A program made the position numbers and the translations under genes. Shown in pieces: positions 11,663-22,299 of a stretch of DNA of 64,000 bases; position 1 is the stretch's first letter, and each line of letters starts with the position of its first letter. The notes beneath the pieces were generated by a model. The model saw only the letters and a program-made list of their open reading frames with translations. It made no database searches and was not told the DNA's origin. This stretch comes from Crocodylus rhombifer (Eukaryota > Chordata > Crocodylia > Crocodylidae), in the NCBI GenBank assembly GCA_038503035.1, contig JAVSML010024627.1:248001-312000 (forward strand), read 5' to 3'.

Positions 11663-12613
11663 ACTCAGATACACGCATGGTCAAAATAATTAGTCTAGGT
11701 TCACGCACACTACACACACCAAATGTAGACAGAATCAGTTACCAGTTACCAACACCTGCATATTCAAGACACATATGTGGATTACTAATTCACGTACCAC
11801 ACACACACAAATATCTATATATGTATGTGTAATATATATCTACGTGTGTGTGTGTGCGTATTCACTAATTTACACATATACCACTCACCTATACATACAC
11901 ACAAGTGAGTTCCTAAGTTGGGTATTGTGATGTGTATGTATGTATGTGCTTGGTATACTTGGGGAAAGGTTAAGGTAAGTATAGGGGGTTAAAGTTACCA
12001 GGACCGGGATTAGAACCAGTAGATTACAGGGGCCTGGACTAAAGAAATGAGGCTCGGGGGTAACTTTAGGTTAATTGATCTTAATGGATTAAAAGACAAC
12101 ACCCAAAGCCTGCAGAACAGGGAAACATGTTGGCACACAGGCTGGGACTGGAACCAGAGCTACAGGCGGGGGAAGGGCTGAAAAGGTATATGGGGATAAG
12201 AGGGAAAATGGGACTAAGGGAAAGTGTGGGTGTTAAAGAAAGGCTCTGGGTGTGCGGAGCCAGAGGATGGCTCCAGGGCAGCTAGAGAAGTTGCAGAGAG
12301 CGGCAGTGGGTGCTGGAAGCTGAAGAGAAATGCAGGGCAACTAATAGGAGCTGGGAAGCTGTGTGGGGAGGGTGAAGATTGCAGAGGGGAAGCCTGAAAA
12401 CAGAGACAGGCAGCAGAAAATCATAGGAAAAGCAGCAGGAAAGCAAGGACAGGCTGAGAGGTGGCAGAAAAGGGGAGATGAAATCTAGCAGAGAGGGCGG
12501 GAACTGGAGCTGAGAGAGAGAGAGAGAAAGAGAATGAGGGTGGAATTTAAGATAGGGGAAGGACTGGAATTCAGTAAAACATGACCCAACTTGGGGTTGC
12601 AAAGCGCAGTGGT

Positions 12614-12619
12614 TTTATT
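12614..12619 (-). promoter_or_regulatory. Polyadenylation signal AATAAA of LTR copy A
   Basis: TTTATT on the plus strand reads AATAAA on the minus strand, about 340 bp downstream of the TATA-like site in LTR orientation. The matching site in copy B is degraded to CATAAA. Confidence 0.45.
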
Positions 12620-12960
12620 AAACAGGGGAGATGATGACACAAGGCCAAATTGGTTCCCTTGCACCCACACACACTCACACACACTGGCAGCAGGGGTTAA
12701 AGAGGCTTGGTGCAGGGCTTGAAGTTCACTGAAGTCCAGGAGGAGAGAGAGAGTCCAAATTGTAGGAGGAGGTATGCAGGTAATATCTATCTTTTCAGGC
12801 TGGAAGTTGATCCTCGATGGCCAGTCGGACTCTTCTTCAGCTTGGTGTTGTCCAGAGGGGATCGCCAGCAGAGCCTTTGGAGTGGATAGGTGACGTGAAG
12901 CTGGTCTGGTCTGGTCCAGATGGAGATGGCGTTCCCACTGGGTCTGTCTTCACTGCTTCT

Positions 12961-12970
12961 CTTTATAAGG
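12961..12970 (-). promoter_or_regulatory. TATA-like box of LTR copy A
   Basis: CCTTATAAAG on the minus strand is followed by a GTGAAGACAGAC block shared with copy B, where the equivalent site reads CCATAAAAAGGGG (near 20906-20916). Confidence 0.45.
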
Positions 12971-13701
12971 GCAGCCTGTGTGTGATCCTAGTGACAGGAG
13001 GCATGCCCGGGCAAGGGTCAGCCCCTGGCATGCTAAGCATGTGTGCTCTATGGAGGGATGTGCAGTTTCATGTGTCTGTAATGGTGGGGTACAATGATAG
13101 AGTTGCTGGTTCTGCAGGGTCTTTTGTCTTTCAAATGCTGGTCTTGTCTCTTTTCCTTGTGAGGTCCACGGTTCCTGGATGGATCAATGTGAGGTGATGG
13201 CCCAGTCATTACAGACCATTCAGTAGAGGCCTGCTATCATTGGATTTCAATCATTCCCAATCATTCTAATTCATCAGGGAACCAATTTACATGGGAGGGG
13301 TACAATAAATCATATTGTTGCAACATGGGATGCCCAGGCAGAGGACAGAAGACGGAGGCTTGACATACAAAATGGAAACTTGACATGACTTTGGTTCACT
13401 TACAAACACAGGCCTTAAACCATATAATATCTATATGAAACAATAACAACCAATACAAAAATGATAATACAATATACAACAGTAAAAATTAATACAAACC
13501 TAATAATTATAAAATGGATATCCAAAACCAAAAATTTGCTACCAAAATAAAAATGTTTAAAGCTTATCCTAAGTTTGAGCTCACTTATCTATAGGGAATA
13601 GAGAGGGAGAGAAAAGTCAGAAATGGTTGGGAAAGGGGAGGAAATGCATTTTAAGATAAATAATAAAAAAGAAAAAGAAAAACTTGGGGTTTTGCTACAG
13701 T

Positions 13702-13840
13702 CTGGGGCTCTGCACCCTGTAGCCTTTGCCCTGGGAGCCACACAATGCCATTTTGTGCCTCCTGCTGCCAGGTGGGCAGGGGGCACAGCGTGGCCAATGT
13801 GCAGCTCCCAGGGCAAAGGCAGCAAGGCACAGAGCCCCAG
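13702..13840. repeat. Inverted repeat with 42-bp arms
   Basis: The left arm at 13702-13743 (CTGGGGCTCTGC ... CTTTGCCCTGGGAG) pairs with the right arm at 13799-13840 (CTCCCAGGGCAAAG ... GAGCCCCAG) across a loop of about 55 nt, with few mismatches. It lies in the GC-rich core of the hAT-like element, directly next to LTR copy A. Confidence 0.8.
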
Positions 13841-14421
13841 CCCACAGTGGGCAGCCTGCTAATGCCCTGTGTATAAAACCTGGGGGCACATGCCCCCCAC
13901 ACCTCCCCTGGGGATGCACACAGTGGCAGGGATCTGTCTTTCCACCCAGCACCCCTGAATAAGCCTCCTAAAGTCCTGTCCCATGACTGAACCTGGCCTT
14001 GGGATCCCATTCACCCCAGTCCCTGCTCCACTCCCTCTCTCACCATGGCAGTTTTGATCTGCACCCCTGCTCTCTCCCCTCCACAGACTTACCTGATGGG
14101 TGCTGCTCTACATGCTGCCAGGCTGTATTCCTATAGGTTTACTGCATTTCCAGTTTCAAAAAAGAGGACATGTGTGGCAGGTAATATGGTTGTAGGGAGA
14201 GGCGGAGGCAGTGATATGCCTGTGCTCACTCCTGCCCTTCACTCCAAAATCATTGCCCCCCCCAGCCCTGCTGCTCCCCTCACTCCTGACCCACAGTAGC
14301 CCGCATCCTGGCAGGGTGGGTAGGGTTCATAGTTTCATAGTTTCATAGTTTCTAGGGTCGGAAGGGACCTGAGCAGATCATCTAGTCCGACCCCCTGCCA
14401 TGGCAAGAAAGAATACTGGGG

Positions 14422-15351
14422 TCAAATGATCCCAGCAAGATGTTCATCTAACCTCCTCTTAAACACCTCCAGGGTAGAAGCCTGCACCACTTCTCTTGGA
14501 AGCTGGTTCCAGATCCTAGCCGCCCTGACTGTGAAGTAACGCCTCCTGATATCTAACCTAAACCTACCCTCTGCCAGCTTGTGACTGTTATTCCTGGTCA
14601 CTCCTGGCAGTGCTCGGGGGAACAGTGACTCCCCCAATGCCTGCTGATCCCCCCTGACCAGTTTATAACAAGCCACAAGATCCCGCCTCAGCCTTCTCTT
14701 TTGGAGGCTGAACAGGTTCAGGTCCCATAGCCTCTCCTCATAGGGCCTGCCCTGTAGTCCCCGGATCATGCGAGTGGCCCTCCTCTGGACCCTCTCCATG
14801 CTGTTGACATCTCTCTTGAAGTGTGGCACCCAGAACTGGATGCAGCACTCCAGCTGTGGCCTGACCAGTGCCACATAGAGGGGGAGGATCACCTCCCTGG
14901 ACCTGCTCGAGATGCATCTGTGGATACATGACAAGGTGCGGTTGGCCCTCCTAACTGCCTCTCCACACTGCCGGCCCATGTTCATCTTGGAGTCAATGAT
15001 GACCCCCAGATACTTTTCCACCTCTGTGCTGACAAGAGGGGAGTTCCCTAACCTGCAGGTATGGTGCCGGTTGTTCCTCCTGAGGTGCATCACCTTGCAC
15101 TTGTCTGTGTTGAAACCCATCCTATTCTTGTCCGCCCACCCTTGTAACCTGTCTAGGTCTGATTGTAGCCTGTTGAATCCTTCCAATGTGCCCACATCCC
15201 CCAACATCTTAGTGTCATCAGCAAATTTGAACAGGGTGTGTTTTACCCCCTCATCCAAATCGCTGATGAAGACGTTGAACACTGCGGGCCCAAGAACCGA
15301 GGCCTTGCGGAACCCCACTGCCCAAGTCCTTCCAGGTTGAGAAGGACCCAT
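14422..15351 (-). pseudogene. CR1 ORF2, C-terminal half with intact FADD
   Basis: An open frame of about 300 codons. From the frameshift onward it reads SVLGPAVFNVFISDLDEG, the catalytic KFADDTKMLGDVGTLEG, DKNRMGFNTDKCKVMHL, YLGVIIDSKMNMGRQC, ILPLYVALVRPQLECCIQFW and the conserved end WNQLPREVVQASTLEVFKRR, followed by the stop. The first dozen residues upstream of SVLG are out of frame and are not CR1 protein. It pairs with the frame at 15251-16105. Confidence 0.9.
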
Positions 15352-16105
15352 CTACTACCACCCTCTGGGTGCAGCCCACCAGCCAGCTGGCAACCCATTT
15401 GACTGTGTGGGTGTCTACACCACAGCCCCCCAGTTTCTTAATGAGAACAGGGTGAGAGACCGTGTCAAAAGCCTTCCGGAAGTCCAGGAAGACTATGTCC
15501 ACTGCTACCCCTTCATCTAATGATCTGGGGATCTGATAGTAAAAGACCACCAGGTTGGTCTGACAGGACCTGCCACTGATGAACCCATGTTTGTTGCCGC
15601 TAAGCATGCAGTCTTCTGCTGGCCCCTCATGGATGTGTGCCAGCATAATTTTCTTGAACAGCTTGCCTAGGATCGAGGTGAGACTAAATGGCCTATAGTT
15701 TCCCGGGTCCTCTTTCCTGCCTTTTTTGAAGATGGGGACCACGTTGGCCCTCTTCCAGTCCTCCGGTACCTCACCAGAGCACCATGAGTGCTTGTAAAGT
15801 TGTGCCAGGGGACTTGCAATGACCTCGGCCAGTTCCTTTAGAACTCTAGGGTGGAGATCATCCAGGCCAGCTGACTTGAATACGTCCAACCCCTCCAGAA
15901 GCTCCCTAACTAAATCCTCGCTAACCTGTGGCCCAGGTGTGCCTCCCCCGGGGCCTGAGGGGGGCCCAGCAGGGAGGTGGCTGTTCTGGTCCCTACTTAG
16001 GAAAACGGACGCAAAGAAATCGTTAAACATGTTAGCTTTGCCATCTGGTGTGATGACCAAGTTTCCCATGGCCTCCTGCAAGGGCCCCACATTACCCGGT
16101 TCCAC
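15251..16105 (-). pseudogene. CR1 ORF2, linker and RT N-terminal half
   Basis: In-frame blocks are MFNDFFASVFLSRDQN, LLEGLDVFKSAGLDDLHPRV, VPEDWKRANVVPIFKKGRKE, GRSCQTNLVVFY, VDIVFLDFRKAFDTVSHPV (first catalytic Asp) and GSGVPQG. After GVPQG the frame slips near 15301-15305, where one extra C would explain the switch to the downstream frame. The open frame runs upstream of 16105 into non-CR1 sequence, which I exclude. In the linker, GPGGGTPGPQVSEDLVRE is well preserved. Confidence 0.9.
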
Positions 16106-16340
16106 CCTCCCCAGTCTCCAAACCCCACACACACAGCCCCCCACATCTTCACAAATTCCCTTGCACGCACCCCACCCCCATCCCCAAACATACAAAGTAC
16201 CTACATAATTTTGCATAATTGAGTTTTTATGCACATAATTTTGAGTTCCTAGCTGTGCAATTAAAATCACAATTAATTGCAACTTTTTTTAATAATGCAA
16301 CTAATCACTATTAATTTTTTGTAATCTTTTGACAACCCTA

Positions 16341-17960
16341 GTTTTAACATGTTTACCATGTGCCTGTATATGTCAGCAGCTGTAAACTGAATGCAGGAGC
16401 TATATGGGATTGGGGGGGGTAGATGAAGAGCAACAAGTCAGTCTATTTTGAGGAGGGGCTGTGTTACAGAGCAAAGTAAAACATTCTTATAATTCCTCTT
16501 TATATCTCTCTAACTTTATCAGGGTCCTTGATAGTAAATGAATGCCACCCATTCAGTACAATCACTTGCCTCTCCCATGATCAGATGCAGGGGACAGCTA
16601 GCAGTTCCAGTCTCATCCTAATAACTTCAGTAACCAAGACAGGGTCCTCTGGAATTGATTCCTCCTCCCCACCCCTATCCCCAGTTATAATCAAACACTT
16701 CTTTCCCTGATTCCCCCACCACTCAAGGCTGCTGCTGTATGTGGAAAAGTGCCTGTGGGTAGTTTGATTTAATTTGTAATAAGGACATAGAAAATAGGGC
16801 TGGAAGAGAGTCAAGAGAGTATCCTATGAACTCAACTCATTTCTTGAAAAGAGGAAGTGGCCCTTTCATCAAGCTTATGTCTATTGCATCAATTTTTTAG
16901 CCTTTCCCTGATGCACTTGGGAATGTTTTACCATCTGTTCCAGATTGTGTGCTCTTTGGTTTCTATTTCATTTTCTTTTTTGTATAAAGTCAATCAGGCA
17001 TAAATTTCACAGCCACTGGCTCATGTAAAAAAAATAGTTATGTCATTGCTTGAAGAAATGGGCTCTAATAATACATTTATTGTTTCAAATTGTAGTGCAT
17101 TTACCATATATCACACCACAATTCCAATGAGACCTTTTGCAGAAAATGGCAAAATGTTAATGTTTCTGGTCTTTGATATGTAAGAACGTACCAGACTCAG
17201 TGTTAAAAGATTACAAAGCTGTTAAATTTTAAGTGCTGTTAAATTCAGAGAAGACAATGTATATCTGTCCATTAAAAATATATCTTTTATGACACAAGGA
17301 AAGATAAATCAGGCTTTAAAATATAGGGATTGTAACGGTCATTATTTTAAAAAATGGCATTAAAATTATTAAGCAGAATTTTTTTTTACAGCAAAATTCT
17401 GTAATAATATCCCCCTAGAATATCTGAGAGAGAGAGTTCAATAAAGTATTAGTAATACTTGAACAGCTGGAATGTCTGAATGGGAAAGCCTGAAGGGTGA
17501 AGCTTTGAAATAGTGCATCCTGCTTATGATGTGTAAGGGAATTCTATAGTCCCCATAAATGGAGAAATGGGAAGGGGTTATAATAATCCCAGAGAAGTGT
17601 TTGTTTTGTAGAGGAGAGATTGTATCAGCAACCATGTAGTCTTACATGCAACAGATCCTTTTCCCAAAAAAACAGATGCTGGAATTTGTAGTGCATATAA
17701 TATTCAAGAAATGTGGTAAGAACAGTTTTAGCTGGTTATGGGCAAAAGTGAAAGTAAAATCTGCATGGGAGATACAAGGAGCAGAATAATGAGCAAGCTT
17801 TGCTTCCTAGCTGCTGCTACTCAGTTATTTATTACAAGGGAGGATATTTTTTATTCAGTCTATCTTTAAAAAACAAGGTGTGTATTGTGTTCTGGGATGC
17901 ACTGCATGTGAGAAAATATAGTATTTATTGAAGGTGCACAATTAAGTAAAAAGAGAATAT
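16341..17960. other. AT-rich spacer with a possible old CR1 tail
   Basis: Mostly unassigned. Sequence near 16778-16835 (CATAGAAAATAGGGCTGGAA followed by GAGTCAAGAGAG) is reminiscent of an ancient antisense CR1 or LINE 3' end but is too diverged to call. A frame of about 65 codons on the minus strand near 17438-17635 has no resemblance I know. Confidence 0.35.
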
Positions 17961-18786
17961 AGGTTTCCCTTGCTTTATGAGGGTTCTGTGTATGCAAATT
18001 AGCTCTTCTGCAATTACCCTTTTTACACCCCAAATTCATTATATGCGAAGTAAATTTGTATATGTGAGGTAAGTCTCTAGGGGAAGGGGAGGGAGGAAGG
18101 GTGTGGCACTGCCCAGCAGCTGCAGGCAGGTGGCATTGACTGTTCCCAGGTCTGCAACAGGGAGCAAAGTAGAGGGAACTGCAGGGTGCTGAATGGGGTT
18201 GCGTGACTCTTGCTGCTACATGCAACCTGGGAGGGCTGAGGCCTGTGCCAGGCTGTCCCCAAGGAGCATGTGCCCCGGAGGAATCCCCCAACCTTCCCTC
18301 CCAGCACCACTGTCACGTGCCCTGAGCGTAGAGTGGCCCAGCCTCAGCCCACCATCTTGGATGAGCCCAGTGCCACTGCTGGCCCCAGCCCACAGTGGAA
18401 GCCTGCCCTCATCCCACATGCAGATTTGAGGGCATATGCCCTCTGGGAAGAACCTGGCACAGCCCCCCAGCCCACAGCCCTCCTGGGGTGTGCATAGTAG
18501 CAAAAGCCGCAGCCCCCATGCTGTGCCCTGCACCCACTGACAATTTCCTCCACTTTGCTCCTGCTACAGCCCCGGGAACAGGCAATGCCAACTGTGTGCA
18601 TCTGCTGGGTTGCGCTGCACCACTCTCCCTGCCCCTTCCCTAGCCCCAACCCCAGTCTCACTCCTTCCCTCACCATTGTGGGAACATATCCTTATTTGTT
18701 ACCTTATAAACTGGGTTCCCTTTATGCAAATTCAAGTTATGAGCATTTTTCAGGAATGCACATACTGCATAAATTGAGGGAAACCT
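17961..18786. mobile_element. Tigger/pogo-like non-autonomous DNA transposon
   Basis: The left end AGGTTTCCCTTGCTTTATGA (17961) and the right end, read in reverse complement as AGGTTTCCCTCAATTTATGC (to 18786), are terminal inverted repeats. TATGCAAATT also recurs in inverted arrangement further in (17991-18000, 18724-18733). TATGCG-like words and GGGTTC inside the ends are typical of TcMar-Tigger elements as I know them. The middle (18080-18680) is GC-rich and contains no transposase. Flanks read TAT and TAA, which allows a TA duplication but does not prove it. Confidence 0.6.
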
Positions 18787-19330
18787 TAATAGTGAAATCT
18801 GTACTGAATAATGGTCATATTAAATAATATCATATCTTAAAAGAGCACCCTAGGTCTGTTTAGATCTGTTGGATACCATTCTTTGCTCCACCTTAAATGA
18901 AAGGCCACTTCTGTTAAACAACCACTTTCTGGTGATCTCTTGAATGATTGCTTAAGACAGACTCCATGATAGTTTAAACAAGTGTAAAGTACAAAATATC
19001 TTACTACAAAATATATCTGACAGAACCAGGGGCACAGGGTTTTGTCCTTTGTCTTATTTCTGACTGGTTTGGTCTGCTAGCTGTTGGAAAGCTGCTCTAC
19101 AGGGGCAGATAAGAATACTTCATCACGGAAAAACTCTTGAACAGGGCAAATCCAGTATAGTTTATTCTATACCAGCATTTCTCAGCCTGTGAGCTGCAAC
19201 CCAAAAGAGTGTAACAAGAATATATAAAAGAGTTGCAAACAAACTTTAAAAATCATTCATATTTTGCATACATTTAAAAAAAAACAGATGTTGATTGTGC
19301 TTCATCATGTTAACTTTGTGTGTACTAATA
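18787..19330. other. Unassigned spacer
   Basis: AT-rich sequence with no recognised feature. Confidence 0.4.
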
Positions 19331-19384
19331 AGGGATCTGGGTTTCCCATTTTCCATGAAAAACCATGGATTTTGTCCTTTAAAA
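19331..19384 (+). mobile_element. End fragment of the hAT-like family seen at 61-62 kb
   Basis: AGGGATCTGGGTTTCCCATT matches the reverse complement of the right end of the element at 61047-62440 (GGGATCCAGCTTCTCCATTT) and continues with CCATG and A-rich sequence. Only about 55 bp survive before an LTR fragment begins. Confidence 0.5.
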
Positions 19385-19385
19385 G

Positions 19386-19610
19386 AGACTGGCAGTTTCT
19401 AGCCCACTAGGGAGCCCAAGCCCCTTACCCAAGTATGTGATGCCAATCATGTAGGCAGAGGGAGCAGGTTTCCCCCCTCCCTCAGGAATATATCCAGCTC
19501 AGGTTACCTAAAGAGATAGGGTAAGGTGTGTACCCTCTTCAGGGCCCATACTAACCAAATTGTCACAGAGCAGAGCTTTTGGGGAGAAACAGAGGTGGCC
19601 TTCTGCCACA
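19386..19610 (-). mobile_element. 5' fragment of the same LTR family as the solo LTR at 41198
   Basis: In reverse complement this begins TGTGGCAGAAGGCCACCTCT at 19610 and follows the first ~230 bp of the solo LTR at 41198-42191. Shared words include CTCTGCTCTGTGACAATTTG, ACCTTACCCTATCTCTTTAG and GGTAACCTGAGCTGGATA (some with one mismatch). Similarity stops at CTGCCAGTCT. The distal ~760 bp of the LTR is missing. Confidence 0.8.
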
Positions 19611-19905
19611 CACTTAGAATGTGTTTTGGTTAACTCTTAGGAAGGACAGCTCTAAGTTACAACTTGCTCTGAGCAGTGGGACAGGGTTTGAGACCAGCTC
19701 TATCATCAACAAATAGATGATTGCCAGTCCCAGACCTGACTGGAGTCTTGAGCCCCAGACCCGAGTCTTGAGCTGGCTCTGATGCACTTCTGAGTCTGGT
19801 GTTGCCCTGTGGGGTCAGGCTAACACTCAGTATCTCAATATCACACTGTTAGACAGGAGGGTGTGGTGTACAATTGCACACATACACACACAAAAATCAA
19901 TTAGG

Positions 19906-19930
19906 CACACACACACACACACACACACAC
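19906..19930. repeat. (CA)n microsatellite, about 25 bp
   Basis: Uninterrupted CA run inside LTR copy B. Confidence 0.95.
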
Positions 19931-20622
19931 TCTCTATGTGCATAAACCCCCACCAGGCACACACTATCAACTCAGGCACATACACATCCAAACCAGCCTA
20001 GGCACATGCATACCGATCACCAATTCAAGTACATATACACTACACACACCAAAAATTAAACAGTAATCAGTTGTCAATACCCACACACTCAGTACAGATA
20101 CACAGATCACTGATTTATTTGTCACACACGATAACATATATTTATATATATATATATTCACCAGCTCACACACAAACCACCCACCTACAGACCTGTGAAT
20201 TCTTAACTTAGATGGTACGGTATGTATGTGTGTGTTTGGGATACTTGGGGGAAGGTTAAGGTAAGAGAGAAAGTGTAAGTTGCCAGAACTGGGATTAGAA
20301 CCAGTAGATTAGAAAGAAGCTGGTTGAGGAACTGAGGCTTGGGGTTACTTAAGGTCAAGTGGGCCCAAGGTTACTTGAGGTCAATGGTGAAAGGGAAAAA
20401 AGCCCAGTGGCAAGGAAGAGACAACCAGGAAAGAGAGAGAGACAGAAAGCTATCAGCTTGGGGCTGGAAACAGAGGCAGACAGCTGGGAGATCAGGAGGC
20501 AGATAAGTGGTGGCAAGGAGGAAACAGTCAGGAAACAGAGAAAAACCCAACTCCGGGTTTCAGAATAACAGGTTTATGAAACAGACAACACACTATGCAG
20601 CCCCATGAAGTTATCGGTTCCT

Positions 20623-20645
20623 ACACACACACACACACACACACA
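20623..20645. repeat. (AC)n microsatellite, about 23 bp
   Basis: Second AC run inside LTR copy B. The homologous site in copy A (near 12664-12685) is an interrupted CACACA tract. Confidence 0.95.
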
Positions 20646-22299
20646 TACAAGCACTCACAATGGCAGCAGGAGAAAGAGATTCAGTGGAAGAGCTGGAGTC
20701 CAGATAGGGAAGAGAAACAGAGTCCAAGTCCTTGGTTGAAGCGAGGGTGGGGGGTGATAGCTACCTATCCAGGCTGGAAAGGGGTTTTTGTCCAGCAGGT
20801 GTTGCCCAGAGGGGGTCACTGGCAGGGCCCCTGGGTGGATAGGTGGTGTGGCGTGGTGCTGGTCCAGATGGAGAGGGCGTCCCAAGGAGTCTGTCTTCAC
20901 TACCCCTTTTTATGGGGCAGACTACCTATGATCTTCCACGGGGAGGGCATGTCCAGGCAATGTCAGTCCTGTTCCAGATGGTTCTAGGTCTTCATACTGA
21001 GCATGTGCAGCCTTGGCACAATGGTGGGTTGCCTCATCTTTTGTTTCTTGAATGCTGAGGGTGGTTCCAATGGCTGGGTCCTTGGTCCAGGTATTGGTTT
21101 TGATGGTTCGGTCATTCAGAGGGAGCTATTTTTACATCTGTTACCATTGTCTCTCAAGTACCCTCATTCATCCCCATTCATTCAGGAACCAAGTTACATA
21201 GCAGGGGTAGGTACAATTCATAGGTTACACAAGAGGGTATGGGGACAAGATGGAGACTTGACAAACAAAATGGAAACTTGACATGACTTATGCTAACTTA
21301 CATATGTAGGCCTAAATCATATAGTATCAGTAAAACAGTAATATCAGTAAAGATCAATATAAACATAATAATTATACAGTATAAAAATGAGAAAAAATAA
21401 AACAAATACAACTTGCTACCAAAATAAAATGCTGACGCTTGTCCTATGTCTTAGCTCACTTATACGTATCTATAGGGAATAGAGAGGGAGACAAAAAGTC
21501 AGAAATGGTTGGGGAAGGGGAGGGAATGTATTTTAAAAGAAAAGAAAGAAAAATTGGGGGTTTTCCTACACTGGAACTGCCCCAGCACTACACCAGAGCT
21601 TGTGAGGACCCCTCATATCTCTGTGAAGCAGCCTCATGATAGCTGATCATGTGTTACTTAATACCACCTGAAGATACTCCTCTTGGGAAAAGTACTGACT
21701 TTGCCATAATACAGTGGCACTTAGCACATTTTATAGTGCTTGAATGTGCAGATGCTTAAATTTTAAATTCAGTTAACACATACTAAGTGTAACATCCAAC
21801 AAGGCCTTCAGGTACTGAAAACAGAATTCCCACCACCACCACCTTTTAAACAGTGAGAATTAAATATGCAGACTTAGTTTTCAGATTGCCATTGCCCCTT
21901 CAAAAACTGCATTATTTGTTTTAAAAATGGTTTTTTCCATAAAACATCACTGCCTCTGGTATCTCCAGTGACAAAAGGATAAATACCAGGGTCAGCATGA
22001 TACTCTGTTATATGCTGCTGCTTCTAGTCCTATATGTATGAGGACAGGTGAGAACTAATTAATGTGACTAGTTCAGTGCTATAGATACTTTGCAATTCTG
22101 TCCAAAAATAACCATTTCCTAACAACAGCAGTTTGTGATATTTATGATGAGTGCTAACGAGTGCTTGCTTGCTACCTGTAGGCTTAATGCAGGGAAGCAT
22201 TTCCAACATGGGAAAATATGTTTTTTGGCTTAGAAATGGTATTTTAAAAGTTTGCTTTTTGAGAATTGGCTTATAGGTATAGAAATATACATTATAATG

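Larger units (their letters stand above)
11573..13699 (-). mobile_element. Large solo LTR, copy A (retroviral-type)
   Basis: On the minus strand it starts TGTAGCAAAACCCC and ends GGGGTGTACA, the TG...CA ends of an LTR. A TATA-like CCTTATAAAG lies at 12961-12970 and an AATAAA at 12614-12619, both on the minus strand and in the right order. It matches a second copy at 19867-21570 from end to end, including CA-rich parts, the block GATTAGAACCAGTAGATTA and TAGGGAATAGAGAGGGAGA. The match stops at both ends, which fixes the boundaries. No internal retroviral genes and no target duplication are visible. Copy A has several hundred bases near 12085-12560 that copy B lacks or has much shortened. Confidence 0.65.
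14326..16105 (-). mobile_element. CR1 LINE, antisense, young and nearly intact over its length
   Basis: The 3' end on the plus strand shows three TTCATAGT tail units (14326-14351) and then the CTAGGGTCGGAAGGGACCTG block. On the minus strand ORF2 is readable from NVGPLQEAMGNLVITPDG near 16090 to its natural stop at 14422. The RT catalytic motif KFADDTK is intact (FADD codons at 15214-15225). The copy is 5'-truncated: endonuclease and ORF1 are missing. Only one clear frameshift interrupts ORF2, so this is the best-preserved CR1 in the window. It lies inside the hAT-like element and is therefore younger than it. Confidence 0.94.
11263..16340. mobile_element. hAT-like DNA transposon, non-autonomous, with nested insertions
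   Basis: The left end TAGGGCTGTCAATTAATCAC (11263) and the right end GACAACCCTA (to 16340) form terminal inverted repeats, both followed inwards by AATTAAT-rich sequence. The 8-bp flanks are ATTTTAAA and GTTTTAAC. They match at the six central bases, which fits an eroded 8-bp hAT-type target duplication. Without the LTR at 11573-13699 and the CR1 at 14326-16105, about 1.2 kb of element remains. Part of it is internally inverted: 11450-11570 resembles the reverse complement of 13820-13930. No transposase frame is visible. Confidence 0.6.
19867..21570 (-). mobile_element. Large solo LTR, copy B (same family as 11573-13699)
   Basis: The minus strand starts TGTAGGAAAACCCCC and ends GCAATTGTACA. 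It is collinear with copy A: the CA-rich end, TTGCCAGAACTGGGATTAGA, the block around GGTCCAGATGGAGA, TTGACATGACTT and TAGGGAATAGAGAGGGAG. It is about 420 bp shorter, mainly through loss in the purine-rich region near 20390-20560. The TATA-like site reads CCATAAAAAGG and the polyadenylation site CATAAA. No internal retroviral sequence or target duplication is visible. Lying 6.2 kb from copy A in the same orientation it could suggest one provirus, but copy A sits inside a hAT-like element whose two halves flank it, so independent solo LTRs fit better. Confidence 0.62.

Noticed and set aside
12282..12602. Ser/Leu-rich minus-strand frame resembling a signal or membrane peptide
   Set aside because: It comes from a purine-rich tract of the LTR read antisense (GAGAGA repeats give Ser/Leu runs).
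13651..14010. 119-codon minus-strand frame with cysteine-rich peptide
   Set aside because: Cysteine codons come from GC-rich repeat sequence. It crosses an LTR boundary and an inverted repeat.
19906..19930. CA-repeat clusters as a regulatory or Z-DNA element
   Set aside because: They are better explained as microsatellites within a repeated LTR family.
11573..21570. One provirus with LTRs A and B as its two ends
   Set aside because: The intervening DNA contains part of a hAT-like element, a CR1 and a Tigger-like element but no retroviral genes. The two halves of the hAT-like element flank LTR A alone, and the outer flanks do not match.
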